Positions 16,259 through 24,928 of a stretch of DNA of 64,000 bases are shown one piece after another (within the stretch, counting starts at the first letter, position 1; each line of letters opens with the position of its first letter). A model generated the notes under the pieces. It worked only from the letters and a program-made list of their open reading frames with translations. It made no database searches and had not been told where the DNA came from. The translations under genes were made by a program, and so were the position numbers. This DNA comes from Betaproteobacteria bacterium (GTDB taxonomy: Bacteria; Pseudomonadota; Gammaproteobacteria; Burkholderiales; Burkholderiaceae_C), in NCBI GenBank assembly GCA_947453725.1, contig CANGHH010000012.1:62001-126000 (forward strand), given 5' to 3'.

Positions 16259-17326
16259 TCAGAACGTGTGCTTCACGCCCACGGCGTAGGTGCTGCCATG
16301 GCTGGCGGCGGTGAACTTCTCGAGCATCAGCACGGCGTAGACGTCGGTGCGCTTGGACAGGAAGTAGTCGTAGCCGAAGCTGGCGATTTCGCTCTCCTGG
16401 TTGCCCAGGGTGCCCACGGTCGAGATGGTGCTCTTGCCGTACTGGGCCAGCAGCGAACCGGCGCCCAGCGGCACCTTGGCGCCGACGTTGAAGTTCTTCG
16501 TGCTGACGTCCTTGGTGGCCTTGGTGTCGACCTTGCCGTACTGCGCGAACAGCTTGACGGCGCCGGCGTCGAAGGAGCCGCCGAACTGGAAGGCCGTCTG
16601 GTCGGTGTAGCCCGGGAATGCCGAGATCGGACGGCCCAGGATGCCGCCGGCCTTGACGTCTTGCCAGGCTGCCGTCAGGGCCACCGGACCGGCGAAGTAC
16701 AGCACGTTGGCGCCGACGTTCTTGCCCTTGGCCGTGGCCGCGCCTTCACCGGCAGCAACCAGCACGTTGGCCGACAGGCCGCCGTACGACGGCAGGCTGT
16801 AGCCGATGGCGTTGTTCCAGCCCGAATCACCGACCAGCGGCGTGCCGTAGGGGGCGCTGTAGTACTGGCGGATCGCCGGCGAGAAGCCGAAGGAGTCGCC
16901 GAAGGCGTTGAACAGCAGCGTGGACACGAAGAGCGGGGGGCCTTGGCGGCCCAGCTTCAGGGTGCCGAAGCCACCCGACAGGCTGACGTTGGCATTGCGT
17001 GCCCAGAAGGCGTCGACGCCCGACACGCGGCCGGCGCCGCCGGTGTCGACACCGATGAATGATTCCAGCTGGAAGCCGGCGCGCAGACCGCCGCCGAGGT
17101 CTTCGCTGCCCTTGAAGCCGATGTAGCTGGTGCTCATGTCACCGCTGTCCAGGCGCTTGACCTTCAGACCACCGGCGCTCTGGAACTGGCCGGCAGCCAG
17201 GTCGATCAGGCCGTAGGCCGACACGGAGGATTGGGCGTTCGCGGCGCCGCCGATGGCCAGGCAGGCCAAGGCGATGGCGCTGGCCCGCAGGCAGCTGGAC
17301 TTGGGCAAGTGGTGGGCACGGTGCAT
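16259..17326 (-). CDS. Gram-negative general porin (Neisseria/Bordetella type)
   Basis: A 355-residue outer-membrane trimeric porin. ATG 17326 is chosen because GAGGAAC lies just upstream and the next residues form a good signal peptide ending AIGGAANA, followed by QSSVSAYGLIDLAAG, a typical first beta strand. The PEFG-like loop is replaced by related sequence. The protein ends in KHTF with the terminal phenylalanine used for barrel assembly. It sits between guanine deaminase and the ABC ATPase of the purine importer, all in the same direction, which suggests that it provides outer-membrane entry for the same solutes. Confidence 0.9.
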   Translation of the reverse strand: MHRAHHLPKSSCLRASAIALACLAIGGAANAQSSVSAYGLIDLAAGQFQSAGGLKVKRLDSGDMSTSYIGFKGSEDLGGGLRAGFQLESFIGVDTGGAGRVSGVDAFWARNANVSLSGGFGTLKLGRQGPPLFVSTLLFNAFGDSFGFSPAIRQYYSAPYGTPLVGDSGWNNAIGYSLPSYGGLSANVLVAAGEGAATAKGKNVGANVLYFAGPVALTAAWQDVKAGGILGRPISAFPGYTDQTAFQFGGSFDAGAVKLFAQYGKVDTKATKDVSTKNFNVGAKVPLGAGSLLAQYGKSTISTVGTLGNQESEIASFGYDYFLSKRTDVYAVLMLEKFTAASHGSTYAVGVKHTF

Positions 17327-17351
17327 GGTGATGGTTCCTCGGGGTGTTTGC

Positions 17352-17390
17352 AAAAAAGGTCCGGTGGAGATTGAAGCAAGAACCGGACCT
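17352..17390 (-). terminator. Rho-independent terminator between guaD and the porin gene, possible attenuator
   Basis: On the minus strand AGGTCCGGT pairs with ACCGGACCT (9 bp, 16-nt loop), followed by six T. It lies about 30 nt after the guanine deaminase stop. Only 25 nt remain between the T-run and the porin ATG, so the porin promoter probably lies upstream of the hairpin, which would then sit in the porin leader. Confidence 0.75.
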
Positions 17391-17404
17391 CGTGATCGAG
17401 GGCG

Positions 17405-17410
17405 ATTATG
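17405..17410 (-). promoter_or_regulatory. Candidate -10 element (CATAAT) for the porin gene
   Basis: CATAAT on the minus strand matches the sigma-70 -10 consensus at five of six positions and lies just after the guaD stop codon and before the terminator-like hairpin. The hexamer at -35 distance is poor. Low confidence. Confidence 0.25.
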
Positions 17411-17420
17411 GGTCTGCGGG

Positions 17421-18737
17421 TTATCCCGGCTCGAGGATCTGTTGTTCGCCCGCGACATAACGGGCCACGGCGTTGCGCTCATCGCCGAGCGTCATCCAGG
17501 CGAAGACCCGGGCGTGCAGGGGCTGCGCCGGGACACCCGGCACCGCACCCCGGGCCATCGCGTCGCGGTGACCGGCTACCGCGCCCACCGCCCAGTCCCA
17601 GACCACCACGTCAGCCAGCGCGCCGGGGTCCAGGTGGCCGATCTCGTGCGACAGGCCCAGGCCCTCGGCGGCGCCGCGCGTGGCCGCGTGCAGCGCGGCC
17701 CAGGCGGTCAGCCGGGTGCCGTGCAGGGCCTGCACCTTGTAGGCCTCGGCCGCGGTGCGCAGCATCGACAGGCTGGTGCCGCCGCCGACGTCGCTGGCCA
17801 GGCTGACCTGGTGTCCGGCGTCGACCGCGCCCTGCCAGTCGAAAAGCCCGCTGCCCAGGAAGAGGTTGCTGCTCGGGCAGAAGGCAATCTGTGCACCGGT
17901 GTCGCGCAGCAATGCCCGGTCGTGGGCATCGAGCCAGATGCCGTGCGCCAGGACGGCGCGTTCGTGCAGCAGCCCATGCTGGTGGTACACGTCGAGGTAG
18001 CTGCGCGCCTGCGGGAAGAGCTCGGCCACCCAGCGCACCTCGTCGCGGTTCTCGGCGACGTGAGTCTGCAGGTAGATGCCCGGGTGGCGGCGGCTCAAGG
18101 CGCCGGCCATCGCCAACTGTTCCGGCGTGCTGGTCACGGCGAAGCGGATGGTCACGGCGTAGGCGTTGCGGCCCTGGCCGTGCCAGCGTTCGATCAGCGC
18201 CTCGCAGTCGCGCTCGGCGCCGGCGACGTCATCCAGCAGGCCGTCGGGTGCATGGCGGTCCATCAGCACCTTGCCGGCGATCAGCCGCATGTTGCGCGCG
18301 CTGGCCGCTTCGAAGAGCGCGCTGGTGGAAGCCAGGTGCACGGTCGGGAAGACCACCGCCGCCGTGGTGCCGTGGGCCAGCAGCGCGTCGAGGAAATGCG
18401 CCGCGCCCAGGGCCGCCACCTCGGGGTCGGCGTGACGCAACTCGGCCGGGAAGGTGTAGGTGTCCAGCCAGTCGAGCAGGCCGGTGCCGTAGCTGGCGAT
18501 CACGTCCAGCTGCGGGCCGTGGACATGGGTGTCGATGAAGCCCGGCAGCAGCAGCCGGCCGCGGTGATCGTGGCGTTCGAAGTCGGGGCCCGGGTCGGCG
18601 GTCTGCGCGCCGAGGATGCGGCCGTCATCGCCGACAAGCAGCCAGTGGTCGGGGCGGAAGCGCACGCCGGCCTCGTCCGTGCTTTGCCATGCCGGGGTGG
18701 CGGTGAAATCCAGCAGATCGGCGCGGATGGCGAGCAA
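17421..18737 (-). CDS. guaD: Guanine deaminase
   Basis: A 438-residue amidohydrolase that converts guanine to xanthine and ammonia in the cytoplasm. The metal-binding motif LLLPGFIDTHVHGP gives the HxH pair near residue 70. Further ligands or catalytic residues appear in QTHVAEN (about residue 225), VLAHGIWL and SLASDVGGG (aspartate near 320). The motif FCPSSNLFLGSG is typical of the guanine deaminase subgroup. Its product is the substrate of the divergently encoded xanthine dehydrogenase, and the minus-strand importer genes follow it, so the local pathway is coherent. Confidence 0.92.
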   Translation of the reverse strand: MLAIRADLLDFTATPAWQSTDEAGVRFRPDHWLLVGDDGRILGAQTADPGPDFERHDHRGRLLLPGFIDTHVHGPQLDVIASYGTGLLDWLDTYTFPAELRHADPEVAALGAAHFLDALLAHGTTAAVVFPTVHLASTSALFEAASARNMRLIAGKVLMDRHAPDGLLDDVAGAERDCEALIERWHGQGRNAYAVTIRFAVTSTPEQLAMAGALSRRHPGIYLQTHVAENRDEVRWVAELFPQARSYLDVYHQHGLLHERAVLAHGIWLDAHDRALLRDTGAQIAFCPSSNLFLGSGLFDWQGAVDAGHQVSLASDVGGGTSLSMLRTAAEAYKVQALHGTRLTAWAALHAATRGAAEGLGLSHEIGHLDPGALADVVVWDWAVGAVAGHRDAMARGAVPGVPAQPLHARVFAWMTLGDERNAVARYVAGEQQILEPG

Positions 18738-18787
18738 GGGCGGCAGACTCCAGGACAGGGTTCAAGGCGGCGGGCGTTGATGGTAGG

Positions 18788-18820
18788 CCAGCCGCCCGCC
18801 GCTGGCTGGCGGACGGCTGG
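18788..18820. promoter_or_regulatory. Long hairpin between guaD and xdhA
   Basis: CCAGCCG-C-CCGCC pairs with GGCGG-A-CGGCTGG around a 7-nt loop (12 bp with one mismatch), in the 167-bp divergent intergenic region. It lacks a T-run. It may be an operator or a fold in the guaD leader; the role is unknown. Confidence 0.3.
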
Positions 18821-18904
18821 CGGCCCGACACTTGCGTGCCTGTGCGACAGGACCGGGCAAGCACAATCCTGGCCCAGCCGTTGGCCTCACCAAGGACCTG
18901 AACG

Positions 18905-20386
18905 ATGACCACTCCGCTGCGCCCCATCCGCTTCTGGCACCAGGGTGCCGTGGTCGAAGTCGCTGGCGCGCCCGCCACCCGCACGGTGCTGAACTGGCTG
19001 CGCGAAGACGCCCGCTGCACCGGCACCAAGGAAGGCTGCGCCGAGGGTGACTGCGGCGCCTGCACGGTGGTCGTCGGTGAACTCGATGTGCAGGGCGACC
19101 TGGCGCTGAAGCCGGTCAACGCTTGCATCCAGTTCCTGCCGACGCTGGACGGCAAGGCGCTCTACACGGTGGAAGACCTGGCCGCTGCCGGCGGCACCCT
19201 GCACCCCGCGCAGGCCGCGATGGTGGCCTGTCACGGTTCGCAATGCGGCTTCTGCACGCCGGGCTTCGTGATGTCGCTGTGGGCCTGCTACGAACGCCAC
19301 CAGGCTGCCGGCAGCCGGCCTTCGCGCCAGCAACTGGCCGACGACCTGTCGGGCAACCTGTGCCGCTGCACCGGTTACCGGCCTATCCTCGAGGCGGGGC
19401 TGCAGATGTTCGAAGCGCCGGCCGTCGTGCTGGACCGCGAGCCGGTGCACGCCGCCTTGCAGACGCTGCAGGCCGGCGCGCCGCTGGCGCTCGACGGCGT
19501 CTTCCACGCGCCGCGCACGCTGGCCGATTTCGCCGCCTTGCGCGCCGCCAGGCCGCAGGCCCGCGTGCTGGCCGGCAGCACCGACATCGGCCTGTGGGTC
19601 AACAAGCAGTTCCGCGATCTCGGCGAGCTGATCTACATCGGCCGGGTGGTCGAACTGCAGACCGTGGCGGTCGACGAAGCGCTCATCACCATCGGCGCTG
19701 CGGCCCCGCTGGAAGCGGCCTGGACCGCGCTCGCCACCGAGTGGCCCGGACTGCGCGAGGTCGGCCTGCGGTTTGCGTCCCTGCCAGTGCGCAGCGTCGG
19801 CACGATGGGCGGCAATGTCGCCAATGGGTCGCCGATCGGTGACAGCGCGCCGGTGCTGATCGCGCTGGGTGCGCGCATCGTGCTGCGCCGCGGTGACGCG
19901 ACGCGCAGCCTGGCGCTGGAAGACTTCTACCTGGGCTACATGCAGAACGCGCTGCAGCCCGGGGAATTCGTCCAGGCCCTCTCGGTGCCGCGGCGCGGCG
20001 CACGGGCCCAGCAGGTGCGCGGCTACAAGATCAGCAAGCGTTTCGACAGCGACATCTCGGCGGTCTGCATGGGGCTGGTGCTGGAGCTCGATGGCGAGCA
20101 GATCGCCGCCGTGCGCATCGCCTGCGGCGGCCTGGCCGGCACCGTGCAGCGGGCGCTGCAGACCGAAGCCGCGTTGCTCGGTCAGCCCTGGACAGCGGCC
20201 ACGCTGCAGGCCGCGCAGGCGGCGCTGGCGCGCGACTTCACGCCGCTGTCCGACATGCGTGCCAGCGCCGCCTACCGATCGCAGGTGGCGCAGAACCTGC
20301 TGCGCCGCGCCTGGCTGGAAACGCGGGCGACGGACCCGCTGCCGCCCAGCGCCACCACCGTGTGGTTCCGTGAGGAGGCCGCATGA
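18905..20386 (+). CDS. xdhA: Xanthine dehydrogenase small subunit (FeS/FAD)
   Basis: A 493-residue subunit with two [2Fe-2S] domains followed by an FAD domain. The plant-type cluster motif GCAEGDCGAC is near residue 45. The second cluster shows CGFCTPGF and NLCRCTGYRP (about residues 115-160). FAD-binding stretches are LAGSTDIGLW and RSVGTMGGNVANGSPIGDS. AAGGA lies upstream of ATG 18905. It transfers electrons from the molybdenum subunit to NAD. Its last bases overlap the start of xdhB (ATGA), and the three xdh genes form one operon divergent from guaD. Confidence 0.95.
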   Translation: MTTPLRPIRFWHQGAVVEVAGAPATRTVLNWLREDARCTGTKEGCAEGDCGACTVVVGELDVQGDLALKPVNACIQFLPTLDGKALYTVEDLAAAGGTLHPAQAAMVACHGSQCGFCTPGFVMSLWACYERHQAAGSRPSRQQLADDLSGNLCRCTGYRPILEAGLQMFEAPAVVLDREPVHAALQTLQAGAPLALDGVFHAPRTLADFAALRAARPQARVLAGSTDIGLWVNKQFRDLGELIYIGRVVELQTVAVDEALITIGAAAPLEAAWTALATEWPGLREVGLRFASLPVRSVGTMGGNVANGSPIGDSAPVLIALGARIVLRRGDATRSLALEDFYLGYMQNALQPGEFVQALSVPRRGARAQQVRGYKISKRFDSDISAVCMGLVLELDGEQIAAVRIACGGLAGTVQRALQTEAALLGQPWTAATLQAAQAALARDFTPLSDMRASAAYRSQVAQNLLRRAWLETRATDPLPPSATTVWFREEAA

Positions 20387-22788
20387 ACCAAGCCGCTGAA
20401 GGGCTGCCGCAGCAGCCCGCCGCTGTCCGTGCCGTGCAGCCCTTCACCCAGGTCGGCGTCAGCCGCCCGCACGAGTCGGCGCACCTGCACGTGGCCGGCG
20501 CCGCGCCCTACACCGACGACCTGCCCGAGCTGGCCGGCACGCTGCACGCCGCGCTCGGCCTGTCGCCGATCGCGCACGGGGTGATCGAGTCCATCGATGT
20601 GGCTGCCATCCGCGCCTTGTCCGGCGTCGTGGACGTGTTCACGGCGCGCGACATGCCCGGCGTGAACGACTGTGGTTCGCTGGTCCACGACGACCCGATC
20701 CTGGCCGGTGAGGCTGGCGACACGCTGCGCTACGTCGGCCAGCCGGTGTTCGCCGTCGTCGCCACCACGCGCGAGGCCGCACGCCGGGCCGCGGCCAGGG
20801 CGAGGGACGTGATCCGCGCCCGCGCGCTGCCGCCGATCCTGACGCCGCAGGCCGCGCACGCGGCGCAGCAGTACGTGGTGCCGCCCATGCACCTGCAGCG
20901 CGGCGAAGCCCGGGCGGCCATCGCTGCGGCGCCGCACCGCCTGCAGGTCGCCTTCGATGTCGGCGGCCAGGAACAGTTCTACCTGGAAGGCCAGATCAGC
21001 GTGGCGCTGCCGCAGGAAGACGGCGGGATGAAGCTGCTGTGCAGCACCCAGCACCCCAGCGAGATGCAGCACCTGGTGGCCCACGCGCTGCACCGGCCGG
21101 CGCACGCCGTGCAGGTCGAATGCCGGCGCATGGGCGGCGGTTTCGGCGGCAAGGAAACGCAGTCGGGCCTGTTCGCCTGCGTGGCCGCCGTCGCCGCCGC
21201 GCGCCTGCAGCGACCGGTGAAACTGCGCGTCGACCGCGACGACGATTTCATGATCACCGGCCGCCGCCATTGCTTCCATGTCGAAGCCGAGGTCGGTTAC
21301 GACGACGACGGTCGCATCCTGGGCGTCGAGGCGACGCTGATCAGCCGCGCCGGCCATTCGGCCGACCTGTCGGGCCCGGTGATGACGCGGGCGCTGTGCC
21401 ACTTCGACAACGCCTACTGGCTGCCACACCTGGCGCTGCACGGCTATTCCGGCAGGACGAACACGCAGAGCAACACGGCTTTCCGCGGCTTCGGCGGGCC
21501 GCAAGGCGCGATCGCGATCGAGTACCTGATCGACAGCGTGGCCCGCGCCTTGGGCAAGGATCCGCTGGCCGTGCGCCGCGCGAACTTCTACGGCGTCGAG
21601 TCGAACAAGGTCACACCCTACGGCCAGCTGGTCGACGACAACATCATCCACGAGCTGACCGACGAACTGGCGGTCAGCAGCGACTACGCAGCGCGCCGCG
21701 TCGCTGTCGCGGCCTTCAACGCCGGTAGCCCGGTCCTGAAGAAGGGCCTGGCGCTGACGCCGCTGAAGTTCGGCATCAGCTTCAACGTCGTGCACCTGAA
21801 CCAGGCCGGCGCGCTGGTTCATGTCTACACCGACGGCAGCGTGCTGGTGAACCACGGCGGCACCGAGATGGGCCAGGGCCTGAACACCAAGGTGGCGCAG
21901 GTGGTGGCGCACGAACTGGGGCTGTCGCTGCAGCGCGTTCGCTGCACAGCCACCGACACGCAGAAGATCGCCAACACCAGCGCCACGGCGGCCAGCACCG
22001 GCAGCGACCTGAACGGCAAGGCCGCGCAGGACGCGGCGCGGCAGATCCGCGACAGGCTGGCCGCTTTCGCTGCCGGGCAGTGGGGTGGGGCGGCTGGCGA
22101 CGTGCGTTTCGCCGACGACCAGGTCCACGTCAGCGGACACAGCCTGCCTTTCGCGGCGCTCGTCCACGACGCCTATTTCGCCCGCGTGCAACTCTGGAGC
22201 GACGGCTTCTACACCACGCCCGGCCTGAGCTGGGACCGCGCCACGCTGCAGGGCCGGCCCTTCTATTACTACGCCTACGGCGCCGCCCTCAGCGAGGTGC
22301 TGGTCGACACGCTGACCGGCGAATGGAAGCTGCTGCGCGCCGACCTGCTGCAGGACGCCGGGACCTCGCTGAACCCGGCGCTGGACATCGGGCAGGTCGA
22401 AGGCGCCTTCATCCAGGGCATGGGCTGGCTCACCATGGAAGAACTCGTCTGGCACCCGGCCGACGGCTCGCCGAAAGCCGGCACGCTGACCACCCACGCA
22501 CCCAGCACCTACAAGATCCCCACCGCCAACGACACCCCGGCGCAGTTCACGACGCGCCTGTTCAAGCGGCCGAACGTGCAGGACAGCATCCACCGCAGCA
22601 AGGCCGTCGGCGAACCGCCGCTGTTGCTGCCCTTCAGCGTGTTCTTCGCGATCCGCGACGCGGTGTCGGCGGTGGGCGGCCACCGCGTCGACCCGCCGCT
22701 GCAGGCGCCGGCCACCAGCGAGGCCATCCTGCGGGCGATCACCGCCGTGCAGGCAGCCTTGCCGCCGACCGTGCCCGGCGCCGCGTGA
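20383..22788 (+). CDS. xdhB: Xanthine dehydrogenase molybdopterin-binding subunit
   Basis: An 801-residue molybdenum-cofactor subunit that hydroxylates hypoxanthine and xanthine to urate. Family motifs are GGGFGGKETQ (about residue 250), NTAFRGFGGPQG, GGTEMGQGLNTK and the late KAVGEPPLLLP, whose glutamate corresponds to the catalytic base. The start codon overlaps the xdhA stop by four bases (ATGA), and the stop overlaps the xdhC start (GTGA), consistent with stoichiometric translation. Confidence 0.95.
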   Translation: MNQAAEGLPQQPAAVRAVQPFTQVGVSRPHESAHLHVAGAAPYTDDLPELAGTLHAALGLSPIAHGVIESIDVAAIRALSGVVDVFTARDMPGVNDCGSLVHDDPILAGEAGDTLRYVGQPVFAVVATTREAARRAAARARDVIRARALPPILTPQAAHAAQQYVVPPMHLQRGEARAAIAAAPHRLQVAFDVGGQEQFYLEGQISVALPQEDGGMKLLCSTQHPSEMQHLVAHALHRPAHAVQVECRRMGGGFGGKETQSGLFACVAAVAAARLQRPVKLRVDRDDDFMITGRRHCFHVEAEVGYDDDGRILGVEATLISRAGHSADLSGPVMTRALCHFDNAYWLPHLALHGYSGRTNTQSNTAFRGFGGPQGAIAIEYLIDSVARALGKDPLAVRRANFYGVESNKVTPYGQLVDDNIIHELTDELAVSSDYAARRVAVAAFNAGSPVLKKGLALTPLKFGISFNVVHLNQAGALVHVYTDGSVLVNHGGTEMGQGLNTKVAQVVAHELGLSLQRVRCTATDTQKIANTSATAASTGSDLNGKAAQDAARQIRDRLAAFAAGQWGGAAGDVRFADDQVHVSGHSLPFAALVHDAYFARVQLWSDGFYTTPGLSWDRATLQGRPFYYYAYGAALSEVLVDTLTGEWKLLRADLLQDAGTSLNPALDIGQVEGAFIQGMGWLTMEELVWHPADGSPKAGTLTTHAPSTYKIPTANDTPAQFTTRLFKRPNVQDSIHRSKAVGEPPLLLPFSVFFAIRDAVSAVGGHRVDPPLQAPATSEAILRAITAVQAALPPTVPGAA

Positions 22789-23600
22789 CACCGGTTCAAC
22801 TGCAAGCCGCCGCGCTGCGCTGGCAGGCGGCCGCAACACCGGCCGTGCTGGTCGAAGTGGTTGCTGCGCGCGGCTCGGTGCCGCGCGGCGACGGCACGCG
22901 GATGCTGGTCGCTGTCGATGCGGTGCTCGGCACCATCGGCGGCGGTCACCTGGAACTGCAGGCCATCGCCCAGGCCCGCGGCTGGATCGGCGCGGCTGTC
23001 GGCGGTCCCTTGCAACACCTGGCGCTCGGCCCCTCGCTGGGCCAATGCTGTGGCGGCGCGCTGGACCTGCGCTACACCCCGCTGCAGGCCGTGGACGTCG
23101 GCGCCTGGGCGCTGCCACCACCGCGCTTCACGCTGCAGCTCTACGGTGCCGGCCATGTCGGGCGGGCCATCGTCAGGCTGCTGACCGACATCGATTGCCG
23201 GGTGCAGTGGATCGACGAACGCGAGGCTGAATTCCCGCCCGGGCCCTCGCCGCCGCACATCGAGCGGCTGTGTGTCGAGCCCGTCGAGGCCGAGGTCGCG
23301 CAGGCCCTGCCGGGCAGCTGCTTTCTGGTGCTGACCCACAGCCACGAGCTGGACCTGGCGATCACCCAGGCCGTCCTGGCGCGCGGCGATTTCGCCTGGT
23401 TCGGCCTGATCGGATCGCTGACCAAGCGGGCCCGCTTTGCCCGCCGCCTGCGCCAGCGCGGGCTGGACGACGCGCTGATCGCGCGGATGGTCTGCCCGAT
23501 CGGCCTGCCCGGCATCAGCGGCAAGGAGCCGGCGGTGATCGCGGTGGCGGTGGTGGGGCAGTTGCTGGCCTTGGCCTCAGGCCGCCAAGTTGCGCGATGA
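22785..23600 (+). CDS. xdhC: Xanthine dehydrogenase accessory protein XdhC
   Basis: A 271-residue chaperone that inserts sulfurated molybdenum cofactor into XdhB. I set the start at GTG 22785, which overlaps the xdhB stop (GTGA); an in-frame extension further upstream would only be xdhB sequence in another frame. Early motifs are ARGSVPRGDGTRM and GTIGGGHLE. A Rossmann-like region has YGAGHVGRAIV, and the end carries GLIGS and CPIGLPGISGKEP, typical of the family. It completes the xdhABC operon. Confidence 0.93.
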   Translation: MTPVQLQAAALRWQAAATPAVLVEVVAARGSVPRGDGTRMLVAVDAVLGTIGGGHLELQAIAQARGWIGAAVGGPLQHLALGPSLGQCCGGALDLRYTPLQAVDVGAWALPPPRFTLQLYGAGHVGRAIVRLLTDIDCRVQWIDEREAEFPPGPSPPHIERLCVEPVEAEVAQALPGSCFLVLTHSHELDLAITQAVLARGDFAWFGLIGSLTKRARFARRLRQRGLDDALIARMVCPIGLPGISGKEPAVIAVAVVGQLLALASGRQVAR

Positions 23601-23698
23601 TGCGCAGCCCGTGGCGTCTGTAAGCCCGCTGCCAGCCGCCAGGTGCCCACTCCGGGATTCAGATCGGCAAACCAAACCCCAACTTCAGGAGACAAGAC

Positions 23699-24883
23699 AT
23701 GACCCAACGTGACGTCGTGGTGCTCGGCGCAGCCCGCTCAGCCATCGGAACTTTCAACGGCGGCCTGGCCGACATCGAACCGGCCGAATTGGCCGGCACC
23801 GTGATGAAGGCGGCGGTCGAGCGCTCGGGCGTCGACCCCAAGTCGATCAACTACGTGACGGTGGGCAACACCATCCCGACCGAGTCGCGTTTCCCCTATG
23901 TGGCGCGCGTGGCCAGCATCCAGGCCGGCTTGCCGATGGACAGCGTGGCGATGTCGGTGAACCGCCTGTGCAGCTCGGGCCTGCAGGCCATCGTGACGAC
24001 GGCGCAGAACATCCTGCTCGGTGACTGCGACTACGGCGTCGGCGGCGGCGTGGAAGTGATGAGTCGCGGCGGCTACCTCAGCGCCGCCATGCGCAGCGGC
24101 GCTCGCATGGGCGACAGCAAGATGATCGACATGATGGTCGCCACGCTGACCGACCCCTTTGGCGTGGGCCACATGGGCATCACGGCCGAGAACCTGGTCA
24201 CCAAGTGGGGCATCACCCGCGAACAGCAGGACCAGGTGGCGGTCGATTCGCACCGCAAGGCGGCGGCAGCGATTGCCGAGGGCCGCTTCAAGAGCCAGAT
24301 CGTTCCCATCGTCAAGCAGACGCGCAAGGGCGAAGTCACCTTCGACACCGACGAACACGTGAAGGCCGGCACCTCGCTGGAGACGCTGGCCAAGATGAAG
24401 CCGGCGTTCAAGAAGGACGGCTCGGTGACGGCCGGCAATGCCTCGGGCATCAACGATGGCGCCGCCTTCTTCGTGCTGGCCGACGCCGCCGTGGCCGCTG
24501 CGGCCGGCCACAAGCCGATGGCCCGCCTGGTCAGCTACGCCGTGGCCGGCGTGCCCAACGAGATCATGGGTGAAGGCCCGATCCCGGCGACCAAGCTGGC
24601 GCTGAAGAAGGCCGGCCTGACGCTGGACCGGATCGACGTCATCGAGAGCAACGAAGCCTTCGCGGCGCAGGCCATCGCCGTGGCGCGCGGTCTGGAGTTC
24701 GACATGAGCAAGGTCAACCCCAACGGCGGGGCCATCGCACTCGGCCATCCGATCGGCTGCAGCGGCGCCTTCCTGGCCACCAAGGCGATCTACGAACTGC
24801 ACCGCACGGGCGGCCGCTACGCGCTGGTGACGATGTGCATCGGCGGCGGGCAGGGCATCGCAGCGGTCTTCGAGCGGCTGTAA
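23699..24883 (+). CDS. Acetyl-CoA acyltransferase / beta-ketothiolase (BktB-like)
   Basis: A 394-residue thiolase. The nucleophile lies in VNRLCSSGLQAI (cysteine near residue 90), the histidine in NPNGGAIALGHPIGCSG, and the second catalytic cysteine in TMCIGGGQG. The overall sequence reads close to Ralstonia BktB, which condenses acetyl-CoA with acetyl- or propionyl-CoA for polyhydroxyalkanoate synthesis, but no pha genes are in this window, so degradation or acetoacetyl-CoA metabolism is equally possible. AGGAG lies before ATG 23699. It is 98 bp after xdhC and probably a separate unit, followed by a perfect 12-bp hairpin. Confidence 0.9.
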   Translation: MTQRDVVVLGAARSAIGTFNGGLADIEPAELAGTVMKAAVERSGVDPKSINYVTVGNTIPTESRFPYVARVASIQAGLPMDSVAMSVNRLCSSGLQAIVTTAQNILLGDCDYGVGGGVEVMSRGGYLSAAMRSGARMGDSKMIDMMVATLTDPFGVGHMGITAENLVTKWGITREQQDQVAVDSHRKAAAAIAEGRFKSQIVPIVKQTRKGEVTFDTDEHVKAGTSLETLAKMKPAFKKDGSVTAGNASGINDGAAFFVLADAAVAAAAGHKPMARLVSYAVAGVPNEIMGEGPIPATKLALKKAGLTLDRIDVIESNEAFAAQAIAVARGLEFDMSKVNPNGGAIALGHPIGCSGAFLATKAIYELHRTGGRYALVTMCIGGGQGIAAVFERL

Positions 24884-24897
24884 GCCGCCGCAGCGGG

Positions 24898-24927
24898 GCC
24901 CGGACACCGCTCTGCCGGTGTCCGGGC
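24898..24927. terminator. Perfect 12-bp hairpin between convergent genes
   Basis: GCCCGGACACCG pairs exactly with CGGTGTCCGGGC around a 6-nt loop, between the thiolase stop and the glycosyltransferase stop. The T-run is weak (TTC), so it is a likely but not classical bidirectional terminator. Confidence 0.55.
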
Positions 24928-24928
24928 T

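Noticed and set aside
16259..17482. Longer porin start 52 codons upstream
   Set aside because: It would place the signal peptide internally and run through the terminator hairpin; ATG 17326 has a good ribosome site.
20272..23121. 949-residue minus-strand frame opposite xdhB
   Set aside because: Antisense shadow of a well-supported operon in GC-rich DNA; low-complexity Arg/Gly/Ala composition and no family motif.
22080..23600. 506-residue frame containing XdhC
   Set aside because: The first 235 codons are xdhB read in another frame; GTG 22785 gives the normal XdhC.
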